DNA from: Paenibacillus spiritus
Lineage (GTDB): Bacteria; Bacillota; Bacilli; Paenibacillales; Paenibacillaceae
Assembly (NCBI RefSeq): GCF_008710135.1
Contig: NZ_VYKK01000004.1
Location: forward strand, 372,001-436,000
DNA: 64,000 bases
Direction of reading: 5' to 3'
Notes under the pieces: generated by a model
What the model saw: the letters and a program-made list of their open reading frames with translations, nothing else
What the model was told of the DNA's origin: nothing
Database searches by the model: none
Position numbers and translations under genes: made by a program
Part shown: piece after piece, positions 17,699 to 26,366 of the stretch
Position numbering within the stretch: position 1 is the stretch's first letter
Layout of the letters: every line of letters starts with the position of its first letter

Positions 17699-20600
17699 CT
17701 AGCCGATCTTGATGCCGACACTCTTGCCGCCGAGATCGACGGTCTCGAAGCCTTCGCCAGAGCCGAAGTCCACACGGGTCACCAGCACGTTATCGCGGAG
17801 CACATGCTCGAATGCGGTGACGGCGGCTTTCAGCTCTTCATCCAGATCCAGGGTCAGCTCCACCCGTTTGTCGATCGGCAGGTCCAGCCGTTTGCGGTAA
17901 TCCTGAACGGCGCGGACCACTTCGCGCACCCAGCCTTCCTGGACCAGTTCCGGCGTGATCTCGGTGTTCAGCGCCACGGTCAGGCCATAGCCCGAAGCCG
18001 ATGCGAAGCCCGGCTTCGCCTGCTTCTCGATCAGCAGCTCGTCGGCGGTGATCTGAAGCTCCTCGCCCTCCGGAGACGTGACGTGGACGGCTCCGTTCTG
18101 CACGGCGGCGCGGGTCGCGCCGCTGTCCATTCCCTTCAGGAAGCCCTGAATGAAGCCGACGTTTTTGCCGTACTTTTTGCCGGCGACCTTCAGATTCAGC
18201 TTCAGGGTAAAGTCCACAAATCCGCTGTCGCTGTCTTCCAGAACGATCGACTTGACGTTGATCTCGTCCTTGATGATCTCCTCGTAGTCCGAGACGTTGA
18301 ACTCCCGGTTCATGGAGACAATCAGCTCCGGCAGCGGCTGCCGGGTCTTGATGCCGGTCTCGTTGCGGACGTTGCGCGCCAGCTCGACGATATTCCGCGC
18401 GCTCTCCATATCGCGCTCCAGTTCCAGATCGATCAGCCCTTCGTCGGCCTTCGGGTAATCGGCCAGATGCACGCTCTCGCCTCCGCCCAGATTTACGAAG
18501 ATATCCTCCGCCAGCATCGGCATGAACGGGGCTACAATCTTGGATGTGGTCAGCAGCACATGCGTCAGCGTCCGGTAGGCGTCCAGCTTCTCTTCGCCCA
18601 GTCCGCTGCCCCAGAAGCGGTCGCGCGAGCGGCGGATGTACCAGTTGCTCAGCTCGTCGATGAACCCTTCGATCGCCTTCGAGGTGTTGACAAAGTCATT
18701 CACCGCAAGCCCTTTATCCACCACGAGGATGAGGCTGTTCAGCCGCGACAGAATCCAGCGGTCCAGCTTGTGGGCCGACAGACGGAACGAATGCTCAGCC
18801 GGATCGTAGCCGTCGATGCCGGCGTACAGCGTCAGGAAGGCGTGCGTGTTGACCAGCGTATCCACGACCTTCGACTTGCTCTCTCCGACCAGGCCGCGGG
18901 AGAAGCGCTTGTTGTTCCACGGCGCGCTGTCGGACAGAATTGCCCAGCGGAACGCGTCTGTTCCGTATTCATTCATGATATCCCAGGGGTTGATGACATT
19001 GCCCTTCGATTTCGACATCTTCTGCCCGTTCTCGTCCAGAATATGGCCGGTAGCGATGACCGCCTTGTACGGCGCTCTCCCCTTGAACAGGGTCGATACC
19101 GCCAGCAGACTGTAGAACCAGCCCCGCGTCTGGTCGATCCCTTCACAGATCATATCCGCCGGGAACTGGTCATCCAGCTTATCGGCGTTCTCGAACGGAT
19201 AGTGGCTCTGGGCAAAAGGCATCGAACCGCTGTCGAACCAGACGTCGATGACCTCGGACGTGCGAACCATTTCCGCTCCTTCCCGGAACGGGCTCTTCAG
19301 CCGGATCGCATCCACATATGGTTTGTGCAGCTCGATGTCCTCCGGGACCTCCGTCGTCGCCATGGCCCGCAGCTCGGCGATGCTGTGGGGAGCGAATTCC
19401 TTCCCGGTCGCTTCGCAGACCCAGACGTTCAGCGGCGTTCCCCAGTAGCGGTTGCGGCTGATGTTCCAGTCTACCAGCTCGTCGAGGAATTTGCCGAAGC
19501 GTCCTTCCCGGACATGCGGCGGGTACCAATCCACCGTATTGTTGTTGGCGATCAGCTGATCCTTGATGGCCGTGGTATTGATGAACCAGCTGTCTGTGGC
19601 GTAATAGAGCAGCGGAGTATCGCAGCGCCAGCAGAACGGATAGCTGTGCTCGTACTTCTCTTTGCCGTACAGCAGGCCTTTCTCGGACAGTGCCTTGACA
19701 ATGTCGAGGTCGCACTCCTTGACGAACCGGCCGGCAAAATCGCTTACGGTCTCGGTATACTTGCCCGAGGCGTCAACCACATTCACGAAGCTGATGCCGT
19801 TCTCGCGGCAGGCCTTGTAGTCGTCTTCGCCGTGGGCCGGAGCCATATGAACGATACCGGTACCGCTGGCGTCGGTGACGAAGGATGCGCCGACAATGAC
19901 GTTGCTGCGCTCCGCCTGAATGAAGCTGAACGGCGGCTGATAGGTTCTGCCGACAAGCTCGGCTCCCTTCAGCTCGCCCAGAAGCTCATAGTCGCCCTTG
20001 ACAACCTCGTCCACCAGGTTCTTGGCGAGGATATAGACGCCGTCCTCCTGCTTCACGCGCACGTAGTCCATCTCGGGATTGACGGCGAGCGCCATATGGG
20101 CCGGGAGCGTCCACGGCGTCGTGGTCCAGGCCAGCACATATTCGCCGCTGCCGTCCAGTCTGAACTTGGCCGTGGCGCTGAGATCCTTCACCGTCTTGTA
20201 ACCCTGGGCGACTTCATGGGAGCTCAGCGTGGTCTGACAGCTCGGGCAGTACGGGCTGACGCGGTGGCCGCGGTAGAGCAGCCCTTTCTCATGAACGGTC
20301 GCCAGGATGTTCCATACACTCTCGATATAGCTGTTGTTCAGCGTGACATACGGATTGTCGAGATCGGTCCAATAGCCGATCGCCTCGGTGAATTCGCGCC
20401 ACTGCTTTTCGTAGCCGAACACGCTGTCCTTGCACTTCTTGATGAACGCCTCGACGCCGTAATTCTCAATCTCCTGCTTGCCGGAGATGCCGAGCTGCTT
20501 CTCGACGCCCAGCTCGACCGGCAGTCCGTGGGTATCCCAGCCCGCCTTGCGGACGACGCGGTAGCCCTTCATGGTCTGGTAGCGGCCGATAAAATCCTTG

Positions 20601-20788
20601 ATGACCCGGCCCAGCACATGGCCGATATGCGGCGCGCCGTTGGCGGTCGGCGGACCTTCGTAGAAGACGTAGTTCGGCTTGCCTTCCCGGTTCTCAATTG
20701 ATTGGCGGAACGTGTTCTCCTCGTTCCATTTCTTCAGGATGCGAACATCCCGGTCGCGCGCTTTCTCGCGGACGTCAACTTTGTGCAT
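17699..20788 (-). CDS. ileS: Isoleucyl-tRNA synthetase, long (type 2) form
   Basis: Charges tRNA-Ile with isoleucine. The class I signatures GAPHIGHVLGR (near residue 55) and GQKMSKSKGN are present, with an editing domain between them. The 1029-residue length, the N-terminal FYEGPPTANGAPHIGH and the absence of a C-terminal cysteine zinc finger point to the type 2, eukaryote-like group rather than the 920-residue B. subtilis enzyme. Type 2 enzymes are in general less sensitive to mupirocin. The gene is preceded by a T-box leader and its own promoter, so uncharged tRNA-Ile should induce it. Its place after divIVA is as in B. subtilis. Confidence 0.97.
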   Translation of the reverse strand: MHKVDVREKARDRDVRILKKWNEENTFRQSIENREGKPNYVFYEGPPTANGAPHIGHVLGRVIKDFIGRYQTMKGYRVVRKAGWDTHGLPVELGVEKQLGISGKQEIENYGVEAFIKKCKDSVFGYEKQWREFTEAIGYWTDLDNPYVTLNNSYIESVWNILATVHEKGLLYRGHRVSPYCPSCQTTLSSHEVAQGYKTVKDLSATAKFRLDGSGEYVLAWTTTPWTLPAHMALAVNPEMDYVRVKQEDGVYILAKNLVDEVVKGDYELLGELKGAELVGRTYQPPFSFIQAERSNVIVGASFVTDASGTGIVHMAPAHGEDDYKACRENGISFVNVVDASGKYTETVSDFAGRFVKECDLDIVKALSEKGLLYGKEKYEHSYPFCWRCDTPLLYYATDSWFINTTAIKDQLIANNNTVDWYPPHVREGRFGKFLDELVDWNISRNRYWGTPLNVWVCEATGKEFAPHSIAELRAMATTEVPEDIELHKPYVDAIRLKSPFREGAEMVRTSEVIDVWFDSGSMPFAQSHYPFENADKLDDQFPADMICEGIDQTRGWFYSLLAVSTLFKGRAPYKAVIATGHILDENGQKMSKSKGNVINPWDIMNEYGTDAFRWAILSDSAPWNNKRFSRGLVGESKSKVVDTLVNTHAFLTLYAGIDGYDPAEHSFRLSAHKLDRWILSRLNSLILVVDKGLAVNDFVNTSKAIEGFIDELSNWYIRRSRDRFWGSGLGEEKLDAYRTLTHVLLTTSKIVAPFMPMLAEDIFVNLGGGESVHLADYPKADEGLIDLELERDMESARNIVELARNVRNETGIKTRQPLPELIVSMNREFNVSDYEEIIKDEINVKSIVLEDSDSGFVDFTLKLNLKVAGKKYGKNVGFIQGFLKGMDSGATRAAVQNGAVHVTSPEGEELQITADELLIEKQAKPGFASASGYGLTVALNTEITPELVQEGWVREVVRAVQDYRKRLDLPIDKRVELTLDLDEELKAAVTAFEHVLRDNVLVTRVDFGSGEGFETVDLGGKSVGIKIG

Positions 20789-20824
20789 GATTCGAAATGC
20801 CTCCTTCTGCTCTGTTGGAACAAC

Positions 20825-20856
20825 AAAAAACGCCCGCCCCTGTTAAGGGGCGAGCG
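20825..20856 (-). terminator. T-box terminator of ileS
   Basis: CGCCCC pairs with GGGGCG around the loop, extended by three more pairs past one mismatch, and six T follow on the minus strand. The adjoining T-box bases allow an alternative antiterminator, so this hairpin is the regulated one. Confidence 0.92.
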
Positions 20857-21150
20857 CAGCTCGCGATACCACCCTAATTCTCCGCCATGCTTCCGCGCTC
20901 TTCTAGGAAGAGCCGGCTAACAGGCGAAATCTCAAGTCCGGTCCGGATCGGAACACGGGGCCGGGGTAACGACCGGCAAGGACGGCCTCTCCTACTCACG
21001 TTCCGTTGAGGAATACGCTTCGGTTCGGCTTCTCGGGGAAGATCTTCCGTCATGATCCGCACATCGGCTTGCAGCGAACGCCGACTCTCTGGGGAACGTC
21101 AACCATGCCGTACTGGTCCCGTCATCGAATGTCTTGTTAAATCATGCATT
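20857..21150 (-). promoter_or_regulatory. T-box riboswitch leader of ileS
   Basis: The canonical T-box AGGGTGGTATCGCGA is at 20861-20875. Upstream, the stem I landmarks are readable on the minus strand: GGGACCAGTA, CCAGAGAGTCGGCG with an AGAGAG bulge, and GCTGCAAGCC of the distal loop. A candidate specifier is the Ile codon ATC at 21054-21056 (in GGATCATGACGG). An AGATCTT nearby offers a second ATC. The leader fills most of the 413 bases between ileS and divIVA. Confidence 0.93.
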
Positions 21151-21155
21151 CTTTA

Positions 21156-21184
21156 ATTATAGCCGCTTGCGCAGCAAATATCAA
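21156..21184 (-). promoter_or_regulatory. Sigma-A promoter of the ileS T-box transcript
   Basis: TTGATA (21179-21184), a 17-base spacer and TATAAT (21156-21161) lie immediately before the T-box leader and after the divIVA stop codon. Confidence 0.9.
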
Positions 21185-21201
21185 CCGGGCATGCCTTCTC
21201 T

Positions 21202-21687
21202 CTAGACGACTTCCTCGCGGGCTTCGCGCGACTCCAGCGCATCCCAGTCATCCTGGGACAGCAGTTCCAGTTGGGCTTCCACCAGGGTGCGGAACCGGGT
21301 CCGGTAGATCGAAGCCTGCTTGCGGAGCTCTTCCGTCTCGATCGCGATCTTGCGCGATTTGGACAGCGCCTCGTTAATGATCCGGTCGGCGTTCTTCTCC
21401 GACTCCTTGATAATCAGCTGCGCTTCCTTCTTGGCGTTGTTCTTGACTTCATCCGCCGCTTCCTGCGCAACGATTATCGTCTTGGACAGCGTATCTTCGA
21501 TATTGGTGAAGTGGTCCAGTCGTTCCTGAACGGTCAGGAGCTGGCCCTGCAGTTCCTTATTCTCGCGGATAACGGCTTCGTAATCCTTGATTACCTGATC
21601 CAGAAATTCATTGACCTCGTCCTCGTCATAACCCCGGAGCCTTCTCGCGAACTCCTTGTTATGTATATCGAGCGGCGTTAATGGCAT
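21202..21687 (-). CDS. divIVA: Cell-pole and division-site protein DivIVA
   Basis: A peripheral membrane scaffold that binds curved membrane at poles and septa. The 161 residues begin MPLTPLDIHNKEFARRL, the conserved membrane-binding N-terminal region. A long coiled coil follows (residues 30-140: EDEVNEFLDQVIKDYE, KNNAKKEAQLIIKESEKNAD) with an acidic tail. The start is chosen because AGGAGGT lies seven bases upstream; an in-frame extension upstream lacks conservation. The gene is between ylmH and ileS as in B. subtilis. In spore-formers DivIVA also helps place the chromosome origin at the pole. Confidence 0.96.
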   Translation of the reverse strand: MPLTPLDIHNKEFARRLRGYDEDEVNEFLDQVIKDYEAVIRENKELQGQLLTVQERLDHFTNIEDTLSKTIIVAQEAADEVKNNAKKEAQLIIKESEKNADRIINEALSKSRKIAIETEELRKQASIYRTRFRTLVEAQLELLSQDDWDALESREAREEVV

Positions 21688-21838
21688 GCTGCGCACCTCC
21701 TGGAAAATTTCGGACAACCGGCTTCAACCCGCCGGGTCCGCATCTCACTAACATGTATCGGCTGTTGGCCTTCGACATGTTACGGCCCTATAGGAATATT
21801 CCATTTCGACAATCGTCCGCCGATTCCTGCCGGGCCCT

Positions 21839-22615
21839 TCACACAAATTTGCCGATACCGACCCGGTAGCGGCCTTTTTTGGTCAGATCGCCGACCTCCA
21901 GCACCCGAAAACGCCCGAATCCCTGCACCGATACGGTATCTCCTGCTTTCAGGAGGGCAGCGGGGTTCTCCTCCGCCTTCCAGTTGACCCGGACTCTTCC
22001 GGCTTTGATCGGAGCCAGAATCTTGCTGCGGCTTACCCGGCAGACATCGGAAGCGATTCCATCCAGCCGGAGGGAAGCGACCGAAATCTCGAACGTCTCC
22101 ATCCGGGCTTGGGCCTGACGAAGCATGCCGATAGGCAGCACAGAGGTTGTGGCAGCGGAGCGGCCGACGCCGGTCAGATGAATCGACAGAAAATCCGCCA
22201 TCTCCCGCGTTACCACCGCATGACAGCGGTCCTCCAGCACATGAATATCGCCGATGGTTCCCCGCTTGACGCCCAGTCCGAGCAGCGCGCCCATATAGTC
22301 TCCATGATCCAGCCCGCCCGGATCCACCGGAACGGCTTCCAGTACGCGAAGCTCCATCTCCTCGCTGTCCAGGTCCCGGTAGTCCGGTCCGATCAGCGCC
22401 CGCCGTCGTTCCGCATCCGGGTAACCGCCGTCCAGACGAAGCGCCACATCCGGATTCCGGTTGGCCAGCGATTCTACAATAAAAGCCTGGCGGGGGTCCA
22501 AGAATTCCGTCCGCTTCAGTTCATGGTACACGGCGGCGTTCTCTACCCATTCCCAGGCCTTATCCACAAAAGGGCGCTCATCGGGATGAAAATGTCCGTA
22601 AATCTCATTCTTCAT
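21839..22615 (-). CDS. ylmH: YlmH, S4-domain RNA-binding protein
   Basis: Has the YlmH layout over 258 residues: an N-terminal region with PDERPFVDKAWEWVE and FLDPRQ, a middle domain with GALLGLGVKRGTIGDI and a C-terminal S4 RNA-binding domain near residues 185-245 (RLDGIASDVCRVSRSKI). Homologues associate with the ribosome and are reported to help rescue stalled 50S complexes. It lies in the sepF-ylmG-divIVA run. I chose ATG at 22613; its GAGG is weak, and the gene probably relies on coupling to ylmG, which ends ten bases upstream. Confidence 0.92.
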   Translation of the reverse strand: MKNEIYGHFHPDERPFVDKAWEWVENAAVYHELKRTEFLDPRQAFIVESLANRNPDVALRLDGGYPDAERRRALIGPDYRDLDSEEMELRVLEAVPVDPGGLDHGDYMGALLGLGVKRGTIGDIHVLEDRCHAVVTREMADFLSIHLTGVGRSAATTSVLPIGMLRQAQARMETFEISVASLRLDGIASDVCRVSRSKILAPIKAGRVRVNWKAEENPAALLKAGDTVSVQGFGRFRVLEVGDLTKKGRYRVGIGKFV

Positions 22616-22625
22616 CTTCCCGGCC

Positions 22626-22895
22626 TCAACCAAACAGGTAGATGATGATGGCCTGAAGGCCCATCACGGCATAGCGAAGCACGAAGAAAGCGATGATCGG
22701 CGAGAAATCCATAGTGCCGAACAGCGGGGGGATCACACGGCGGAAAGGCGCCAGATACGGCTCCACCAGCTTAGCCAGCAGTTCGCCGACAAAGGAGTTG
22801 CTGATCGCCGGGAACCAGGACATCAGCACATAGAAAATAATCATCCACATGTATATCCCGTAAAGGATATTAATAATATCTAGAACTTGGGACAA
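22626..22895 (-). CDS. ylmG: YggT-family membrane protein YlmG
   Basis: An 89-residue protein with two membrane segments (about 5-27 and 63-86) and a conserved loop, ELLAKLVEPYLAPFRRVIPP, typical of YggT. Bacterial and plastid relatives affect division or nucleoid distribution, but the biochemical role is not settled. The start is TTG, with GAGGTG eight bases upstream in the end of sepF; the two genes are seven bases apart. Confidence 0.92.
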   Translation of the reverse strand: MSQVLDIINILYGIYMWMIIFYVLMSWFPAISNSFVGELLAKLVEPYLAPFRRVIPPLFGTMDFSPIIAFFVLRYAVMGLQAIIIYLFG

Positions 22896-22902
22896 AGCCC
22901 CT

Positions 22903-23352
22903 TCACCTCATTCTGTTGTAATCTTGTTCGTCGTTCAGGATTTCGGTAATGGATCCCTGGATTTCGACAGTATCCGGCGTACAGAGGAAGATATTGCCGC
23001 CGATCTTGGAAATCTCTCCTCCAAGCGCATAGACGGTTCCGCCGAGAAAGTCGACGATCCGCTTCGCCTGATCATGCCGCACCCGCTGCAGATTCACCAC
23101 AACGGTCCGGTGCGAGCGCAGATGATCCGCGATCTGCTGGGCCTCCTCGTAGGAGCGGGGCTCATACAGCACAACCTTCACGTTCTTCTGGGAGTGAATG
23201 CTGACGACATTGCCTGCGCGCTGGGGCCGGCGGGGCTCCGCCGGAACCGGCTCGAATTCTTCCTCCGTCCGGTCCTCCAGACGCTCGCGTTCCACGACTT
23301 CTTCCTGTTCCTGCAATCCCAAAAAGCTCATAAACCGGTTCATCACACCCAT
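22903..23352 (-). CDS. sepF: Cell division protein SepF
   Basis: SepF binds FtsZ and the membrane and aligns the Z ring. The 149 residues show an N-terminal amphipathic membrane anchor ([13 protein letters not shown]), an acidic linker (20-45) and the conserved C-terminal domain. That domain includes [19 protein letters not shown] and the GG-rich region [17 protein letters not shown]. The ATG follows GGAGG at seven bases. The gene overlaps ylmE by ten bases. Confidence 0.96.
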   Translation of the reverse strand: MGVMNRFMSFLGLQEQEEVVERERLEDRTEEEFEPVPAEPRRPQRAGNVVSIHSQKNVKVVLYEPRSYEEAQQIADHLRSHRTVVVNLQRVRHDQAKRIVDFLGGTVYALGGEISKIGGNIFLCTPDTVEIQGSITEILNDEQDYNRMR

Positions 23353-24044
23353 TGATCTCCCTCCTCATGGCCTACTAACACCGTACCCAGGCGGACCCAG
23401 GTGGCTCCTTCCTGTATCGCCACTTCGTAATCATTGGACATGCCCATCGACAGCTCGGTCATTGGCTTCGGGGTCAGGGACATGGCATTGAGCTTGTCCA
23501 GCAGCTCGCGCAGGCCCCGGAACACCGGGCGCGTCTCCTCCGGATCGCCCTCATAGGGGGCCATGGTCATGAGCCCGACAACCTCGATCCGGTCCATCCC
23601 GGCAATCTCCCGCAGAAATCCGGGAACCGCCTCCGGGCTGAGGCCATATTTGGATTCTTCGCCCGAAATGTTCACCTGAACGAACGCTTTCACCTGAAGA
23701 TCGGCCGCTTCCGCCTTGCGCTGAAGCTCCCGGGCCAGCGACAGCCGGTCCAGGGAATGAATATATGCGAATTTGCCGATTACGTCCTTCACCTTATTGG
23801 TCTGCAGATGCCCGATGAAATGCCAGGTGCCCCTGCTTCCGAGGGATTCCCATTTCTCCTGTGCGCTCTGCCACCGGCTCTCCCCGATATCGGTCAGACC
23901 GGCGTCCAGTACGGCGGCGGTCTTCTCCGGCGAGATATACTTGGTTACGGCAATCACCTTGACGTCACGGGGGTCGCGTCCGGCCGCCGCGCAGGCTTCG
24001 CTTACGGCGTTCCGAACCTTGTCTATTCTGCCTTGCAAAGTCAA
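23343..24044 (-). CDS. ylmE: PLP homeostasis protein (YggS/YlmE family)
   Basis: A 233-residue single-domain protein of the PLP-dependent barrel fold type III. The PLP lysine is in [12 protein letters not shown] near residue 35; other family motifs are [23 protein letters not shown] and VRLGTVLVG. Relatives carry PLP and keep vitamin B6 and amino acid pools balanced, without a known enzymatic reaction. The TTG start has AAGGAG nine bases upstream, three bases after ylmD. It is part of the ylmCDE-sepF-ylmGH run. Confidence 0.94.
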   Translation of the reverse strand: MTLQGRIDKVRNAVSEACAAAGRDPRDVKVIAVTKYISPEKTAAVLDAGLTDIGESRWQSAQEKWESLGSRGTWHFIGHLQTNKVKDVIGKFAYIHSLDRLSLARELQRKAEAADLQVKAFVQVNISGEESKYGLSPEAVPGFLREIAGMDRIEVVGLMTMAPYEGDPEETRPVFRGLRELLDKLNAMSLTPKPMTELSMGMSNDYEVAIQEGATWVRLGTVLVGHEEGDQWV

Positions 24045-24047
24045 GGG

Positions 24048-24899
24048 TCAACTCTCCTTTAGGCCGATAAAGCTCGTCATTCTGCCGGTTGTTCCGTTCT
24101 CCTTCCGGTAGGAGAAGAACAGATCGGGCCGGCAGCTTGTACACCAACTGGTACATTCGATACGAGTCGGCAAAATTCCTGCTTTTATCATAATCCGCCG
24201 GTTGCATTCTTTCAAGTTCAGCATCGTTCGGCCCGGCCGGTCTTCCGACGGAATGAACATCGGGTCAGCCGTTTCCGTCTGCGCCTCAAGCTCTGCCAGC
24301 ACCGGCCGCGCACGGTCCATCACCGCTTCGTCCACCTCATAGCAGCAGGCCCCGATGCTGGGGCCGATCGCCGCCCGCAGATCGCCGGGACGGCTGCCGT
24401 ATTCCTCCTGCATCCGCTTCACCATAACGGCGGCAATGCCGGCGACCGTTCCCTTCCAGCCGGCGTGCGCCAAGCCGACCGCCCGGCGCTCCGGGTCCCA
24501 GAAGAAGAGCGGGACGCAATCGGCGTAGAAAGAGGTCAGCAGAACGCCCGGCACATCCGTCAGCAGACCGTCGGTATCCTGGAACGCCGAAGTCCGGTCC
24601 CGGCTTCCTCTCCCCCGGTCCGGCGCGGAGACTACAGCTACGGCTGCGCCATGAACCTGTTCTCCGCAGGTCCAGTCCGCCGGCTCAAAGCCCAGGCTCC
24701 GGGCCAGAATCTCACGGTTGCGCAGCACCGTCTGCGGATCATCGCCTACATGCAGTGCGGCATTCAGACTGTCATACGGCGCCCCGCCCGCCCCGCCGCT
24801 GCGTCCGGTAAATCCCGCGGCAAGGCCCGCCTCGGCGTCCATCCACTTCTTCAGAAGCAGCAGCGACGGGCTGCCGCCGGTATGTACAAATGGTTCCAT
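24048..24899 (-). CDS. ylmD: YfiH/YlmD-family purine nucleoside phosphorylase-like protein
   Basis: This 283-residue protein belongs to the laccase-domain family (DUF152). The zinc-site residues are in CGEQVHGA, FYADCVPLFFWD and GLAHAGWKGT. Family members act as adenosine deaminase or nucleoside phosphorylase and, in E. coli (PgeF), in peptidoglycan amino acid editing. I take MEPFVHTGG as the start, preceded by GGGAGG at a somewhat long distance; earlier in-frame starts add a non-conserved stretch. It lies between ylmC and ylmE as in B. subtilis. Confidence 0.9.
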   Translation of the reverse strand: MEPFVHTGGSPSLLLLKKWMDAEAGLAAGFTGRSGGAGGAPYDSLNAALHVGDDPQTVLRNREILARSLGFEPADWTCGEQVHGAAVAVVSAPDRGRGSRDRTSAFQDTDGLLTDVPGVLLTSFYADCVPLFFWDPERRAVGLAHAGWKGTVAGIAAVMVKRMQEEYGSRPGDLRAAIGPSIGACCYEVDEAVMDRARPVLAELEAQTETADPMFIPSEDRPGRTMLNLKECNRRIMIKAGILPTRIECTSWCTSCRPDLFFSYRKENGTTGRMTSFIGLKES

Positions 24900-24970
24900 C
24901 TCCCTCTTCACCTCCCTGCTAGTGTAACATAGCGGATTGTCCTTTCCCAAACCGGAGGACGCAGGCCCTC

Positions 24971-25330
24971 TCAATAACTCCGCCGCTCGCTGCGTTCCGG
25001 GCGCTCCACCCGGTCGCCCCGCTCCAGGTAGACGGGTTCCCGTTCCTCCGCCTCCTGCGGGCGGGGTTCATCCATCTTGACGAGCACCACATCCGAGCCG
25101 ATCTTGACGATATTCCGCCAGGGAATGACGAGGTCGGCTCCTCCGCCGAACAGTCCGAGAAACCGGCTGTAGCCGGGAATGATAATGGCGTCGATTACTC
25201 CCCGGCGCAGGTCCAGTTCCAGATCGCCGATCTGGCCCAGTCTTTTGCCGTCAATAATATTAATGACATCCTTCGTCTGAAAATCGGAGATCTTCATCCG
25301 CTTGCCGGCTGCGGCTGTGTCCGGATTCAT
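24971..25330 (-). CDS. ylmC: PRC-barrel protein YlmC/YmxH
   Basis: A 119-residue protein with a PRC-barrel domain (residues 12-88: MKISDFQTKDVINIIDGKRL, DAIIIPGYSRFLGLFG, DLVIPWRNIVKIGSDVVLV) and a charged C-terminal tail rich in Arg and Glu. B. subtilis YlmC and its sporulation paralogue YmxH have no defined biochemical role. The start follows AAGGAGG at nine bases, and ATG 12 codons later is an alternative. It lies between sigG and ylmD; the ylmA gene found there in B. subtilis is absent. Confidence 0.88.
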   Translation of the reverse strand: MNPDTAAAGKRMKISDFQTKDVINIIDGKRLGQIGDLELDLRRGVIDAIIIPGYSRFLGLFGGGADLVIPWRNIVKIGSDVVLVKMDEPRPQEAEEREPVYLERGDRVERPERSERRSY

Positions 25331-25446
25331 GATGGCCGCCCTCCTTCGGTTGAACCTCTGCTCTCTTCGTCCAGTATATGAGCCGCAGGCCTGGCCTCAT
25401 GACTCCCGATTCACCGGTCTGCGCTTCCCGCTTTCTAAAGACATGC

Positions 25447-25473
25447 CAAAAACCCCACCTGATACGTGGGGTT
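25447..25473 (-). terminator. sigG terminator
   Basis: ACCCCAC pairs with GTGGGGT around a seven-base loop, and five T follow on the minus strand, 25 bases after the sigG stop codon. Confidence 0.88.
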
Positions 25474-25497
25474 GTCCATGACGCGGCCGCACAGCGG

Positions 25498-26280
25498 TCA
25501 CGATTTCACATGCTTTTGCATTTGCTGAATGGCCGATTTCTCCAGCCGGGAGACCTGGGCCTGGGAAATGCCGATCTCGTCGGCGACTTCCATCTGGGTC
25601 TTGCCTTCAAAAAAACGCATGGATAGAATCCGCTTCTCGCGCTGGCCGAGCCGCTGCATCGCTTCCCGAAGCGCAATCTCCTCGATCCAGGACACATCCT
25701 TGTTCCGGTCGTCGCTGATCTGGTCCATCACATAGATCGGATCGCCGCCGTCATGATAGATCGGCTCGAACAGCGATACGGGGTCCTGAATGGCGTCCAG
25801 GGCGAATACCACATCCTCCTTCGGAACGCCGAGCGCCTCGGAAATCTCGAAGATCGTGGGCTCGCGCGAATTCTGATTGGTCAGGCTGTCGCGGACCTGA
25901 AGCGCTTTGTAGGCGATGTCCCGCAGAGAACGGGATACCCGGATCGGGTTGTTGTCCCTGAGATACCGGCGGATTTCTCCAATAATCATCGGAACGGCGT
26001 AGGTGGAGAACTTGACATTCTGGGATAAATCAAAGTTGTCAATGGCTTTCATCAGCCCGATGCAGCCGACCTGGAACAGATCGTCCACGAACTCGCCGCG
26101 GTTGTTGAAACGCTGGATGACGCTGAGCACCAGCCTCAAATTGCCGTTGACCAATTTCTCTCTGGCGGATAGCTCCCCCTGCTGCTGAAGCGAAGTGAAG
26201 AGTTCGCGCATCTCCGCGTTCGTCAGAACGGGAAGCTTGCTGGTGTCCACGCCGCAAATCTCGACTTTGTTACGGGTCAT
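25498..26280 (-). CDS. sigG: RNA polymerase sigma-G factor (late forespore)
   Basis: Directs late gene expression in the forespore after engulfment. The 260 residues begin MTRNKVEICGVDTSKLPVL, which is highly conserved in sigma-G. Region 2 (FVDDLFQVGCIGLMKAIDNF, KFSTYAVPMIIGEIRRY) and region 4 with its helix-turn-helix (TQMEVADEIGISQAQVSRLE) are present. GGGAGG stands nine bases before the ATG; nine extra upstream codons in frame are not conserved. The 86-base gap from sigE holds TGAATA and, 19 bases on, GGAATAAAAT, possibly a forespore promoter, although the spacing is not ideal. Confidence 0.97.
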   Translation of the reverse strand: MTRNKVEICGVDTSKLPVLTNAEMRELFTSLQQQGELSAREKLVNGNLRLVLSVIQRFNNRGEFVDDLFQVGCIGLMKAIDNFDLSQNVKFSTYAVPMIIGEIRRYLRDNNPIRVSRSLRDIAYKALQVRDSLTNQNSREPTIFEISEALGVPKEDVVFALDAIQDPVSLFEPIYHDGGDPIYVMDQISDDRNKDVSWIEEIALREAMQRLGQREKRILSMRFFEGKTQMEVADEIGISQAQVSRLEKSAIQQMQKHVKS

Positions 26281-26366
26281 GATGATTAACCTCCCAAGGA
26301 GAAACATTAATGTACATTATCTCCCCGGCAGTCCATTTTATTCCTGACTGAATTTGCGCCTTTTAT

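Noticed and set aside
17633..20701. A 1022-codon plus-strand frame opposite ileS
   Set aside because: Same mirror effect: it covers ileS almost exactly, has no ribosome site and no recognisable domain.
21688..21838. Possible divIVA promoter (TTGTCG with TATAGG) upstream of divIVA
   Set aside because: The spacer is only 14 bases and both boxes are weak; readthrough from ylmH is as likely.
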